Positions 1 to 8,857 are shown, numbered from the stretch's first letter. The stretch: DNA of 64,000 nt from Legionella jamestowniensis (GCF_001467745.1 NZ_LNYG01000013.1:1892110-1956109); one strand, 5' to 3'. Numbers and translations are program-made. Notes: generated by a model from the sequence alone, not told the origin.

Positions 1-199
1 AGCAGATAGCTATATCGGTATCTAATGTTGCTCTTTGAGCTTCGTTTTTACCAAAATATTCTAAAAGAATATCTCGAGCTTTAGCTCCAATTAAAAAATA
101 AGTACAATCATTGATAAGGGTAATTTCATTTATCAATTTAAATAAATCAATATTTTCTTCTGAAAAGCTATTCCATTTGTTGTTTAATGAATTTGTCAT
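1..199 (-). CDS. AbiEii-type nucleotidyltransferase toxin, C-terminus outside window
   Basis: Only the first 66 codons are in the window; the gene runs off the left edge. The N-terminal part reads like the AbiEii/AbiGii nucleotidyltransferase family: residues FLIGAKARDIL are followed by ATLDTDIAI, which fits the family's G-S/A-x-x-RD and TxDxD layout for nucleotide and metal binding. The start overlaps the end of the upstream AbiEi-like gene by about 32 bases, the usual antitoxin-toxin coupling. Type IV AbiE toxins are thought to block growth by transferring nucleotides to tRNA; that part is family knowledge. Whether the toxin is intact cannot be seen. Confidence 0.7.
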   Translation of the reverse strand, partial: MTNSLNNKWNSFSEENIDLFKLINEITLINDCTYFLIGAKARDILLEYFGKNEAQRATLDTDIAIC

Positions 200-1148
200 A
201 AATAATTTCCGCGGTTTCTTGGTTGCGTTCATCTGATGAGCTTAATAAATCGGCATAAATCAAAATAAAGGGTACAACATTATGTTTGTATAACTTTGTA
301 TCAAAATTCCAAAATTTTTTTATCAGCTCAATATTCCCATTAATATTTTTCTTTAATCGGTATTTATACTGTAGTAAAGGCAATTCATTATCTGCATACA
401 CTGTAATTATTTGTGGTTTTAGATATTGGGTTAATTTAGCAGCGGCTATTTCTCCTCCCCAAAGAAAATTAAAGTCTATTGGGTTCGTTTCTTTTAATTT
501 CTCAAGATTATCGCTGTTAAATTTTTCAATTATTAATTTGGGGCGTAATTTTTCGTTGTACCCAATACACCATTTGCTTAGTAAATTTTCTTTATTAAGT
601 AAGAATTTTTCGCCATGATTTTTTTCAGTTATATATCCGTATTTTTCTAATATTGAAAAAGTTTTACTTACACTCCCAAGTGCTACATCACTCATTTTTG
701 CAATGTCACGGTAGTTATGGTTTAAGGCACTTTTCATTGTTAATAATGTAAAAATAATTTTTATGCTGGCAACGCTAAGCGTGAAAGAGTTTGTATCTAA
801 TTGGTTTGATTTCTGAGGTGTTTCACCCTTAATAGAGATATAGACTGGGTCAGTATTTATAAACATATTTCCTGAAAAATCTATATATTCAATATTCGCA
901 TTTTGCAATTTTTCAGCAAGATTTTTATTTATGTACTTAGTAATTAGTATGCTTTTTTTATCTAAATGATGCATATGCTGAATTATTGCACCCACGTTTG
1001 TTTGATCAATATTACCAATCATTTCAGGATTAAAATTAAGCTTGGTATGAGGTTTTATATAGATATAAAGCTGATTGATTTTTTCGTCATACTTGCATTG
1101 AAATCCTAGTTTATCTTTAATATTAGATATCAATTGTTGAGTATTCAT
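168..1148 (-). CDS. AbiEi-family antitoxin/transcriptional regulator
   Basis: This 326-residue protein looks like the long AbiEi antitoxin type (AbiEi_2-like). A winged-helix segment lies around residues 125-180 (HNYRDIAKMSDVALGSVSK, then a wing ending KNHGEKFLLN), and the C-terminal half has the family's WGGEIAAAKLTQYLKPQ stretch. It is followed by and overlaps the nucleotidyltransferase gene, so it is the first gene of a toxin-antitoxin operon. Antitoxins of this family repress their own promoter, and an array of TGTTCAT half-sites sits 22-74 bases upstream of its start. It is not closely similar to the second AbiE pair at 14.9-16.3 kb, so this is not a duplication inside the window. Confidence 0.75.
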   Translation of the reverse strand: MNTQQLISNIKDKLGFQCKYDEKINQLYIYIKPHTKLNFNPEMIGNIDQTNVGAIIQHMHHLDKKSILITKYINKNLAEKLQNANIEYIDFSGNMFINTDPVYISIKGETPQKSNQLDTNSFTLSVASIKIIFTLLTMKSALNHNYRDIAKMSDVALGSVSKTFSILEKYGYITEKNHGEKFLLNKENLLSKWCIGYNEKLRPKLIIEKFNSDNLEKLKETNPIDFNFLWGGEIAAAKLTQYLKPQIITVYADNELPLLQYKYRLKKNINGNIELIKKFWNFDTKLYKHNVVPFILIYADLLSSSDERNQETAEIIYDKFIKQQME

Positions 1149-1169
1149 AGCCGTTTACCATTCGCCCTT

Positions 1170-1222
1170 TGTTCATAATTATAGTATGTTCATTAAAAAT
1201 GAACAACATTAAAAAATGAACA
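1170..1222. promoter_or_regulatory. Probable AbiEi operator: four TGTTCAT half-sites
   Basis: The central 19 bases (1187-1205) are a perfect inverted repeat, TGTTCATT-aaa-AATGAACA. A further half-site lies on each side: TGTTCAT at 1170-1176 and AATGAACA at 1215-1222. The array is just upstream of the AbiEi-like gene, where autoregulating AbiEi antitoxins bind. The repeat is seen directly; the binding protein is inferred. Confidence 0.65.
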
Positions 1223-1425
1223 AGCCTGTTAACCAATTGTTTTTAGGTATTTTCGTCTAAAATAACCCCAAGATAAATAATTTAATTCCATGTGGAAATC
1301 CTAGGTTATTAAGCTGTGGAAATCATAGTTTATTGTGTTGCAACGAGAAATTTTATTGATGAGATAAAAATCTTTGGGACTAAGGGGACACAAGTGGGAT
1401 GTTCTCATCATTACTGGACTAGATT

Positions 1426-1456
1426 CGTCCCAGCCTTCTATTGCAACACTGGGACG
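1426..1456. repeat. Hairpin in noncoding stretch 1223-1775
   Basis: CGTCCCAG at 1426-1433 pairs perfectly with CTGGGACG at 1449-1456. It lies in a gene-free stretch (1223-1775) that also holds several GGGAC/GGGACA words and the 32-base palindrome described separately. Apart from these I see no gene there. Function unknown. Confidence 0.4.
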
Positions 1457-1494
1457 CATGGGACATGAGTAATTCTTACATATTGAAGGCTATG

Positions 1495-1526
1495 ATTAAT
1501 TCGCAATTCGCGAATTGCGAATTAAT
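1495..1526. repeat. Perfect 32-base palindrome
   Basis: The arm ATTAATTCGCAATTCG is followed directly by its exact reverse complement with no spacer. It is built of TTCGCAA/TTGCGAA words, so it could be a two-dimer binding site for a regulator. It lies about 250 bases upstream of the small HTH gene at 1776, in otherwise gene-free DNA. A perfect palindrome of this length is very unlikely by chance; its role is unknown. Confidence 0.6.
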
Positions 1527-1775
1527 GACATGGCATGTTTAGTATTTATTTCCAATATCATTCGATACCGTTTATTTGAATTCGATCTTTTTGCTTGACA
1601 AGATTTGAAGGAATACGCAATACTTTTTCCGAGCTTGAAGTTGAAGCTTTCATGGCCAAAAGGCTAGTGAATATCAATTACTTGTCCAAATTTAGTCGGA
1701 TAGGCATTTGAATTCATCTCCAGGGACGGTGCAGGTCGGCATTATGCTGAATGAATAGTCACATGCGGAGTCCCT

Positions 1776-2051
1776 ATGTCTTTACAAAAACCAACACGTT
1801 TACATCTATTAAACGAATTTGAATCTGCGCCACATTCTGCGCTTTTTAATCAACAAACCATCGCTGCGGTATTAAGCTGCTCCACCCAGTTACTTGAACG
1901 TAACCGTTGGTCGGGTGGTGGTGTTCCTTATTTGAAAATCGGTCGCAAGGTGTTGTACCGAAAAAGCGATGTATTGAGTTTTCTCCAACAACAAAAAATT
2001 TATTACTCAACCAGTGACGAAGGTCAGTTACAGCTCGTTGAGAACGCATAA
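1776..2051 (+). CDS. Small helix-turn-helix (AlpA/excisionase-like) protein
   Basis: This 91-residue protein has a MerR/excisionase-type winged helix: residues 27-70 include QTIAAVLSCSTQLLERNRW, then VPYLKIGRKVLYRKSDVLSFL, the pattern in which a DNA-recognition helix is followed by a wing carrying K-I-G-R-x-V-x-Y. Such proteins control replication or excision genes of mobile elements. A GGAG ribosome-binding site is 7 bases before ATG. It lies directly upstream of the broken DUF927 gene, a common arrangement in Legionella and other gammaproteobacterial islands. Confidence 0.7.
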   Translation: MSLQKPTRLHLLNEFESAPHSALFNQQTIAAVLSCSTQLLERNRWSGGGVPYLKIGRKVLYRKSDVLSFLQQQKIYYSTSDEGQLQLVENA

Positions 2052-2117
2052 ATTTAAAATTTGTCAGAATGGATTTGTTTCATTCCGATGGTTTGATTGT
2101 TGTTTGGAGAATATTGT

Positions 2118-3867
2118 ATGTCACAAAATCATGTTATTGAATTAGCAAATACACTAAAGCAGCGCCCCAATTGTATGTGACTATGCTGGTGGTCGCTTCC
2201 GGTTAACTAATGAAGGGCTAACTTTTATCGGTATTGATAAGGATGGAACTCCTTTACCATCTCGATGGATATGTGCACCATTGCATGTCGTTGCCAAAAC
2301 CCAAGATGCTCAGAGCGGTGAATGGGGTCGCTTGCTGGAATGGCAGGATGATGATGGGGTAACTCATCAGTGGGCGATGCCATTGGCTTTATTGCAAGGT
2401 GATGCCTCCGATGTAAGGCGAGCTGGCAAGATTGGGATTGAGTATTTCTCCCAATAGGACTACACGCGATTTGTTGGCCTCCTATTTACAAGTTTTTCCA
2501 GTAGACGCACGTGCCCGATGTGTTGATAAGCTTGGTTGGCATGGGGATATCTTTGTAACAGCTTCTCAATGCATCGGGAATTCAACAGAAAAAATTGTGT
2601 TCCAAAATACAAATGCCATTGAGCCAGCTGTATCCGCGAAGGGCAGTGTTGAAGAATGGCGCGACTCAATAGGTCGTCTGGCTTCCGGCAACTCAAGACT
2701 GGTATTTGCCATTTCTGTAGCACTTGCTCCAGTTTTGGCAAAGATTGCTGGTGAAGATTCAGGAGGTTTTCATTTCAGAGGCGCATCTTCATCAGGCAAA
2801 AGCACTGCATTGAGTCTGGCTGCTTCGGTGTGGGGAAACCCGCAATCCTATTGCCGTTTATGGCGCAGTACTACCAATGGGCTTGAAGGCTTAGCCGCAT
2901 TGCATAATGACGGCTTGCTGATTCTTGATGAACTCAGTCAAATGGATCCCAGGGAAGCAGGGGAGGCCGCTTATTTGCTGGCTAATGGTCAGGGAAAAAC
3001 ACGTGCTTCTCGTACGGGTACAGTAAGGCAATCCTCCCGATGGTCTTTATTTTTCTTATCTGCTGGTGAAGAGTCATTGACGGCACTCATGGCAAAATCA
3101 GGGCAACGCATCAACGCAGGTCAGGAAATCAGGCTTGCTGATATCGAGGTGGATGCGGGCTGTCAGATGGGGATATTTGAAACGATTCATGATCAACTAA
3201 GCCCAGCCAGCATGGCTTTATCGCTAAAGAAATACAGCAGTCGATTCATGGCGCAATCGGCATGGCGTGGCTGAATCAAGTCGTTGCCAATCGACAAACA
3301 ATCAGCCGATTTATCACCGACACCATTCAAACCTTTGTTGATGCAGTCATTCAACCTGACGCAACAGGACAGATAATCCGTGTTGCCAGACGCTTTGCAT
3401 TAGTTGCTGCTGCCGGAGAACTGGCCAGTCAATATGGTCTGACAGGATGGCAAAAAGGTGAATCGTTCCATGCTGCAAAGGCCTGCTTTATTGCATGGCA
3501 AGATGCTTTTGGGATTGATGGCCATCGCGAAGATCGCGCCATTATGGCGCAAGTACGTGCTTTCTTTGAATCTCATGGTGCCAGTCGATTTGATAATGCC
3601 AATTCACCCAACAATGACAAGATTCTCAACCGAGCAGGATTTTATCATACAGATGGCGAAGGCTTTCGAATCTATATGGTATTAACCGAGACGTACAAAA
3701 ATGAACTGTGCAAAGGTTTTGATCAACGGACTGTGACAAGGGTTTTATTACAAGCCGGCTGGTTGAAACCTGCCTCTGATGGCAAAGCCTCACACAAACC
3801 GAGAATCAAAGGAGTTGGCACCCCAAGACTGTATGTTTTTACCGGTAAAATTTGGGGCGGTGAATAA
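2118..3867 (+). pseudogene. DUF927-domain (helicase/primase-like) gene, broken by frameshifts
   Basis: Reading from ATG at 2118, translation stops at codon 21, yet homologous-looking sequence continues in another frame (DYAGGRFRLTNEGLTFIGID), shifts again near 2425 (into LGLSISPNRTTRD) and once more near 3245 (into IHGAIGMAWLNQVVANR), then runs to 3867. The joined product has the DUF927 features: a Walker-A-like FRGASSSGKSTAL near 2775-2813 and the Walker-B-like LLILDELSQMD near 2918-2950. DUF927 proteins are replication or helicase-like proteins of mobile elements. At least three frame breaks mean it is most likely dead, although the fragments are long, so decay looks recent. Sequencing error at all three sites is the main alternative. 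Confidence 0.75.
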
Positions 3868-3892
3868 GAATTGCCTATAAAATTGGTTTTTA

Positions 3893-3975
3893 CGTTGAGC
3901 ACCGAAGGTGCGAATAAGACTCGTGAAGTTTGGCAACCAGCTCGCTGGTTAGCTAACTTCACCTATCTTGCCCTG
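3893..3975 (+). other. oriT: IncP-type origin of transfer (oriT), copy 1
   Basis: This 83-base segment matches the RP4/IncP oriT plan: GTTGAGCACC...GGTGCGAATAAG (a GCACC/GGTGC hairpin), then a large inverted repeat GTGAAGTT...AACTTCAC with an inner AACCAG/CTGGTT, then the nic-like CACCTATCTTGCCC. It differs from the ICE oriT at 20755-20837 (opposite strand) at five positions of 83. No relaxase gene is beside it; only a traK-like gene follows, after an AT-rich stretch rich in TAATTAC-like words. Confidence 0.85.
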
Positions 3976-4195
3976 TATTTTGAAATTTATTTTAGAACCA
4001 TCTTCTGGTAATTATTCGTAATTGTTCGTTATATAACGATTAATTACGAAAATAATCATGAATAAACGGAAATAAATAATAAATTACTGAAAATTACCAA
4101 AAAGGGCTTTGCCAGTTACCGAAAAAGTCGAAAATAAATAGAAATAAACGATAAAACTCAAAGGATTGAATAACCAGTAATATGGAGAGTAAACC

Positions 4196-4561
4196 ATGAA
4201 AAAATCTTTAACAGAAAACATAACGACTTGTAAGCAGGGTCAAAAAAGAACGAATGCCAGAATAAATAAGGTGGAATTTCTAGCTATGCACAAAGACATT
4301 TCCGAAGCCTTGGAAAAGGGGTGGTTGATTACAATCATTTGGGAAACGCTCAGAGATGAGGGAAGTTTCACTGCAACGTATAACACGTTCCGGTTATACG
4401 TATTGAAATACCTGAAAGTTCAGAAGTCTGGATATTCGCCAAAGGAAGACATCGAGCAACGAACTAAGAGACTAGTCGAAAATCTCGCCAAAATGAAAAA
4501 GCCAACAGCTATGCCTTCGTTTACTTTTAATCCAATACCAAATCCAGAGGAATTGTTATGA
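4196..4561 (+). CDS. TraK-like oriT-binding protein, stand-alone
   Basis: This 121-residue basic protein resembles the ICE TraK (20174-20518): both share xKxFLAxxxDIxxALxxGW, then I-WETL--EG-----Y-TF--YV, and both end in FTFNPxPNxEELL. In IncP plasmids TraK binds a bent region next to nic and helps the relaxase. A GGAGAG site precedes the ATG by 8 bases. The gene sits downstream of oriT copy 1, as traK does beside the ICE oriT. Its leader (4160-4178) resembles the traJ leader of the ICE (20871-20889), so the locus looks mosaic. No traL or traM follows. Confidence 0.75.
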   Translation: MKKSLTENITTCKQGQKRTNARINKVEFLAMHKDISEALEKGWLITIIWETLRDEGSFTATYNTFRLYVLKYLKVQKSGYSPKEDIEQRTKRLVENLAKMKKPTAMPSFTFNPIPNPEELL

Positions 4562-4617
4562 TGTGCTGGATTTTTATTGGTGGATATATGATATTTTAAT
4601 GAACTGAGTCCCATATG

Positions 4618-4643
4618 CCCCACCTTCATGACACAAGGTGGGG
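4618..4643. terminator. Strong hairpin after traK-like gene
   Basis: CCCCACCTT at 4618-4626 pairs perfectly with AAGGTGGGG at 4635-4643 around an 8-base loop, 57 bases after the traK-like stop codon. No T-run follows, so it is not a textbook terminator; it could protect the 3' end or act with Rho. The rest of 4644-4850 shows no gene. Confidence 0.4.
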
Positions 4644-4850
4644 ACGGCTAAAACCTAGTAGTGACGTGCTTGCCCCAAATGTCCCATTTGTCCCTGAGAT
4701 ATTGGATAACATGTTTATGTGAATTTACTTTCATGATGATAAAAATGTTAATCAATCGAGTCTGATCCCTAATGATTATGACCCCATTGATTCCTACTGG
4801 TATATTAGCAATTAAGTTATTATATCTTATTTACACGAATTGGTAGAAAA

Positions 4851-6065
4851 ATGTCTCGTTATAATAGGGTTGACAAAGCATATAACTTTCTTATTAATAA
4901 GGAAAAATCTGGTCTATCTTTTTCTATTGAAGAGTTGGCAGATTATGTAGGTTGGAAACCTCAATCATGCAAAACTTATCTTTCAAAACGCTGGTTCCAA
5001 TACATCCAAAAGAAAGAGCACAGGTATGAGGTAATAGGTATTTCCTTCCTTAGTCAAGAGGACTTTCGTAAATTAAACTGTCAAAATTTGGAGAGAGTGA
5101 GCGATTCTTCAGAAAGAGGGATGTTAATTAAGAAAGCTAAGGAGTTTACTCTTATTGCTGTTGCAACCTATAACAATCCTTTTATTGAACTGAAGACCCA
5201 TGGTTTCATTGTCAATATAGTTATTGCCTTTACTGCCCTATTTCACGCCATTTTTGACAAAAACTCAATTGATTTTCTTTATAAAGATAAGCACGGAAAT
5301 CAAATGTTCAAAGATGGTGAAGCTAAGGCTTGGGAACTGAGTAAATGTTGCGAACACTATTGGAGTGGGCAATCGCCAGAAAAGTCTAATTTAAAATTCT
5401 TAATTGGCTTGCGTAACAAAATTGAGCATAGAAGTTTACCTTACTTGGATCTTATAGTCGCTGGATATTGTCAAGCTGCACTGTTAAATTTTGAAGAAAT
5501 ATTAGTTAATGAATTTGGTAATAAACATGCACTAATGGCTAATTTAGCTATGGCAATGCAAATGACTCGAGTCGCTAATGAACAACAAACTGAAGCAATG
5601 AAATGCTTCCAAAGAGAAAATTATAAAGTCATAAGAGAGTATATGCAGACTTTTAGTGATGACTTGAGTAATGAAATTATCGAAAGTCAAAAATATCGTC
5701 TAAATGTATTTCTTGTGCCAAAGATAGGTTCCCGAGCTAGTACGACAGATTTAGCTATAGAGTTTGTAAATGCAACTAATCTAGATGAAGAAGAGCTAAA
5801 AGCTTACAATCACGCCATCGCTTTGATCAAAGGTGTGGAATCACAATATAAGTTGAGGCCAAGAAAAGTTGTTGAGCAAGTTAAAATAAAAATCCCAGAA
5901 TTTAATATGGCTCATCATACTAAACTTTGGAAGAAGTATAAGGCAAGACCTTCCAAAAAAATGCCTAAATATAAAGGCAAATATTCTGGATATGTTGAGG
6001 GATTTGATGGTTATTTATATTCGCAAGATTGGGTAAACTTCATAATTGAAGAATTAAGCCAATAA
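4851..6065 (+). CDS. DUF3644-family protein with HEPN-like motif
   Basis: This 404-residue protein resembles DUF3644. The N-terminus (about residues 1-60) looks like a helix-turn-helix (FSIEELADYVGWKPQSCKTY). The central part has the family's LKTHGFIVNIVIAFTALFHA stretch and, near residue 187, GLRNKIEHRS. The R-N-K-x-E-H pattern fits the RX4-6H motif of HEPN RNases, which are common in defence and toxin systems. DUF3644 genes often lie in defence islands; an RNase role is inference. It stands alone here, with no obvious partner on either side, and no clear ribosome-binding site could be seen. Confidence 0.65.
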   Translation: MSRYNRVDKAYNFLINKEKSGLSFSIEELADYVGWKPQSCKTYLSKRWFQYIQKKEHRYEVIGISFLSQEDFRKLNCQNLERVSDSSERGMLIKKAKEFTLIAVATYNNPFIELKTHGFIVNIVIAFTALFHAIFDKNSIDFLYKDKHGNQMFKDGEAKAWELSKCCEHYWSGQSPEKSNLKFLIGLRNKIEHRSLPYLDLIVAGYCQAALLNFEEILVNEFGNKHALMANLAMAMQMTRVANEQQTEAMKCFQRENYKVIREYMQTFSDDLSNEIIESQKYRLNVFLVPKIGSRASTTDLAIEFVNATNLDEEELKAYNHAIALIKGVESQYKLRPRKVVEQVKIKIPEFNMAHHTKLWKKYKARPSKKMPKYKGKYSGYVEGFDGYLYSQDWVNFIIEELSQ

Positions 6066-6595
6066 AAAATAGAGAAAAGCTGTTATACATATTAATTTGT
6101 ATTCTCGGTACTCCACGCATTATCAATTAATCCATTTTTAATGTATCGATGAATACTCGTAGGGGGCACCCATTAATTCGTGTAATGAAATTGAGTTGGA
6201 CTATCCATGGAGATGAATAATAAGGCTACATAGGCTATATGTAAAAGTTATTTGAAGGTGTGATAAAAACCTTGATTACTCTGTCGCTGCATCAAGGCTA
6301 CGCTGGCTAATTTTTTGTTCTTCAATTTTTGACTTATCCATAATAATCCTGCGGACATTCATTTATTTTGTTTACTTGAATAATGATTATAGACGTATTT
6401 ATTGGATTTATGAGCAAATTGAAGAGGGATACCTTCTTCAAATATTGAGGTTTTTAATACTAAATTTTCAGATGATTTGATTTTGAAAGAATTAAGTTTG
6501 AAGAGTAACAATTAAGGCCAAGGATCGCTAAGAAAAATTTGTAAGGATTTAAATATTCTAATTTAAACCCTCACGGACGCAAATATCCTGCAAGA
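6066..6595. other. Gene-free AT-rich stretch
   Basis: About 530 bases between the DUF3644 gene and the small secreted proteins on the other strand. I found no convincing ORF, RNA or repeat here. It has several stop codons in every frame and looks like decayed or intergenic DNA. Confidence 0.5.
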
Positions 6596-6820
6596 TTACG
6601 ATTTATTCTTTTTTTTATTTGAAGCGATATTTAATGAGTTTTTTGGTTTAGAAGGATAAATAATAGGGCCGTTATCCAGATGGCCGCTCACAGCTCTACC
6701 TTGACTGTCAGCGCCAGTAACTTCCGTTTTATGTTCGAGAATGACCGCTTTATTTGAACTCATAGAGAAAACAGATGATGTTAAAATTAAGGATATAGAG
6801 ATTAAAACTAATTTATTCAT
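6596..6820 (-). CDS. Small secreted protein, paralogue of its neighbour
   Basis: A 74-residue protein with a probable signal peptide (residues 1-19, LVLISISLILTSSVFS). The mature part begins with KAVILEHKTEVTGAD, which matches the same position in the 167-residue neighbour upstream (AEILEHHSWFSGPD); both then have GHxxNxPxxYxS. This one stops soon after that block with a lysine-rich tail (NKKKNKS), so it looks like a shortened or degraded copy. Function unknown; periplasmic or secreted by inference. Confidence 0.55.
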   Translation of the reverse strand: MNKLVLISISLILTSSVFSMSSNKAVILEHKTEVTGADSQGRAVSGHLDNGPIIYPSKPKNSLNIASNKKKNKS

Positions 6821-6856
6821 AATGGTTCCTTATTATAATAATTCTATATTAGCGCA

Positions 6857-7360
6857 TTATTTACTTACAGAAATAGATGCTCGACCGCTTGCATTTGAGG
6901 ACGTGTCTCCTGAAATCGTTGTTGTTGCCTCCAGTGTATAATTTCCGGCATAAGAAAACGAACAGGTTAGATAACTATTTGAGCTGTTTGAGTAAGAGCC
7001 TCCCTTGTAAACACCCACGGTCGTTTGATCATGAAAACAATAGGTAGAATTAGCACATAATTTAATATTTACAGTATAGGTTTGATAGCTTCCTGAGGTG
7101 TTATTTATAGAGAAGCCATGTGAGCCATTCGTATAAATATTGCTGTTCACTGTTCCTCTAGCATTATCTGCGCGTGCGCTAGTTGAAGCGGACGAAAAAT
7201 AAGTATTGGGGTTATTTTCTATATGGCCTGCAATTATAGTGATTTTATTATCAGGGCCACTGAACCAAGAATGATGCTCTAATATTTCAGCATTCTTAAG
7301 TTCCAATGCATAACTAGATGACGTAGCAACAAGTGCTCCGATTAAGACTAATTTTTTCAT
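6857..7360 (-). CDS. Secreted Ser/Thr/Asn-rich protein of unknown function
   Basis: This 167-residue protein starts with a clear Sec signal peptide (MKKLVLIGALVATSSSYA). The mature part is rich in Ser, Thr, Asn and Gly and has three cysteines (LCANSTYCFH and YLTCSF), suggesting a beta-rich extracytoplasmic domain. It shares the N-terminal block ILEHxxxxxGxD with the small protein downstream. I do not recognise the family. An AAGGAAAA site precedes the ATG. It could be a surface or secreted factor, but nothing ties it to the conjugation genes. Confidence 0.6.
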   Translation of the reverse strand: MKKLVLIGALVATSSSYALELKNAEILEHHSWFSGPDNKITIIAGHIENNPNTYFSSASTSARADNARGTVNSNIYTNGSHGFSINNTSGSYQTYTVNIKLCANSTYCFHDQTTVGVYKGGSYSNSSNSYLTCSFSYAGNYTLEATTTISGDTSSNASGRASISVSK

Positions 7361-7446
7361 TATTTTTCCTTTTATTGGACGTCGCTGTATAATCTTTTGT
7401 TACTTAAAATTTGGCTGGATTTTTAACGCCATCAATTCGCACTATT

Positions 7447-8091
7447 TTAACTAAATATTAACTGGGTGTTTATCCAAGTATAACTGTCATCCTTTTCTAC
7501 ACTGAAAGGCTTTATAGAAACCCACCATAAGCTATTTTTATTTTTTATGCACGAATATTTTCCTATTTTCCCCTCACGTATAGCTTTTCTGTAATCTTGG
7601 GCTTCAAATGAGTTATTGGTGACATTGGCATTATGTTTCAGTCTTAAATATTCGTTTTGTGCTGCACTTAAGGCATAATCCTGTTTATTAACATTATAAG
7701 TCTCAGATCCAATCATATTATTAATAGTAATTTGAGACGGCGCAGATGCCTTGGCATTTTTATAGGTGTAAAACACGGCTTGTTTTATATCGTCTTCAGA
7801 AATATATAAACCCGGAGGTGGATTATAATAAGCCTGTTTAATTACTAAATTTCCTCCAAGAGCCTGGCAGAAATTGTTTATATCATCATATGGTCTTTCT
7901 ATTCTACTGGCGAGCAATCGAATATTGATAGAATTTTTGGATGTTTCTTTATTATAAAAGCCTGTAGCGCGACCAAGCTGATCAGTAAAGCGCTCTTTCA
8001 TAAAGTCGGCTAATGAAGTGTTTTTATATTTTAGAGCAGCTTCTTTCGATAAAGGCCTTTGGCAACCGGCACATATTTGGTTATCTATCAT
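7447..8091 (-). CDS. Hypothetical protein next to attL
   Basis: A 214-residue protein I do not recognise. Its N-terminus has CAGCQRPL, a short CxxC. In the same frame upstream there is an open, hydrophobic, Cys-containing stretch (FISSVISSC) but no usable start codon, so the ORF may be the remainder of a lipoprotein-like gene whose beginning was lost. It ends about 190 bases from attL and is the last gene left of the ICE. The C-terminal part (SLWWVSIKPFSVEKDDSYTW) suggests an envelope protein, but this is a guess. Confidence 0.4.
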   Translation of the reverse strand: MIDNQICAGCQRPLSKEAALKYKNTSLADFMKERFTDQLGRATGFYNKETSKNSINIRLLASRIERPYDDINNFCQALGGNLVIKQAYYNPPPGLYISEDDIKQAVFYTYKNAKASAPSQITINNMIGSETYNVNKQDYALSAAQNEYLRLKHNANVTNNSFEAQDYRKAIREGKIGKYSCIKNKNSLWWVSIKPFSVEKDDSYTWINTQLIFS

Positions 8092-8274
8092 TGTGCATGA
8101 AGATATAACAGAGCTTATGAAAGGGCAAGAAACAATTTTTGAAGTTTACTATTTACAGAATACATATTTAACAATCCAAGCTGTCTAAAATTAAATTTAC
8201 TTCCTTAAAGTGTCTACATTGCGTCTACATGGTTTTTTTGAATTTCCTAAAACTACACGTAACTACTTGATTTT

Positions 8275-8321
8275 ATTGGTGGGCCCACTAGGACTTGAAC
8301 CTAGGACCAACGGATTATGAG
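8275..8321. other. attL: ICE left attachment site (attL), tRNA 3' fragment
   Basis: These 47 bases are identical, in the same orientation, to 59824-59870, which forms the 3' half of the intact tRNA gene at the other end. The repeat includes the tRNA CCA end and runs to the anticodon. Beyond it the sequences differ, so this is a displaced tRNA fragment left by integration, not a working tRNA. Together the two copies delimit a 51.6-kb element. Confidence 0.9.
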
Positions 8322-8394
8322 CCCCTCAATCTAAAAATAAGTTATTGATTTTATTACAATATTTATCGCGGGAATCCACTACAAATGTCCTACG

Positions 8395-8435
8395 ATGTAT
8401 AACAGTGTCGTACTCAAATACGCAAATTCCCCACA
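8395..8435. repeat. 41-bp direct repeat, copy 1
   Basis: Forty of 41 bases match 14440-14480 in the same orientation (ATGTATAAC, one mismatch, then GTGTCGTACTCAAATACG...CCCCACA). The two copies bracket the microcin-like gene cluster and the IS remnant. The surrounding stretch 8322-8857 holds no gene I can support, only AT-rich upstream DNA of the peptide gene. Confidence 0.7.
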
Positions 8436-8857
8436 GTCAAATTATGAGGTCTGTTTATCAATCATGGTATAATTTCCCTCAATGAATCAGTCGATGATGT
8501 AAAATCCCCCTGCTTTCGTTAAAAGCTCAGTCTATTTCGCGTTAGATTAGTGATTAATTCGCATACTCAAATTACGAAATGTCCATTTAGAGACTCCCTT
8601 TTAGAAAATCATTTGTGTTTGTCAAACCCAAAACAATTTTAATGTTTATATATGGGGCACTAGGTTTAAATTGATAATATATTTCAATGTGTTGTAATAT
8701 ACTTCGGGTAGGTATAGCAATGGTTATAACTACAAAACTTAAGACTTGATTAGGATATCCCTCGGTTATACTAAGCAAACAAATTAGAAAATAGGATAAT
8801 TTAAATTATTCTTACTAAGTTAATCATTACTATGTATTCAACAAAATGGAGTTATTT

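Noticed and set aside
286-618. 110-codon plus-strand ORF
   Set aside because: Shadow of the AbiEi-like gene, rich in Phe/Leu from AT-rich complement; no start signal.
8275-8321. A second tRNA gene
   Set aside because: Only the 3' half to the anticodon matches; the D-arm and 5' acceptor strand are missing, so it is an att copy, not a gene.
8587-8778. 63-codon ORF on the minus strand upstream of the peptide gene
   Set aside because: No ribosome-binding site, no recognisable pattern, and it lies in the probable promoter region of the peptide operon.
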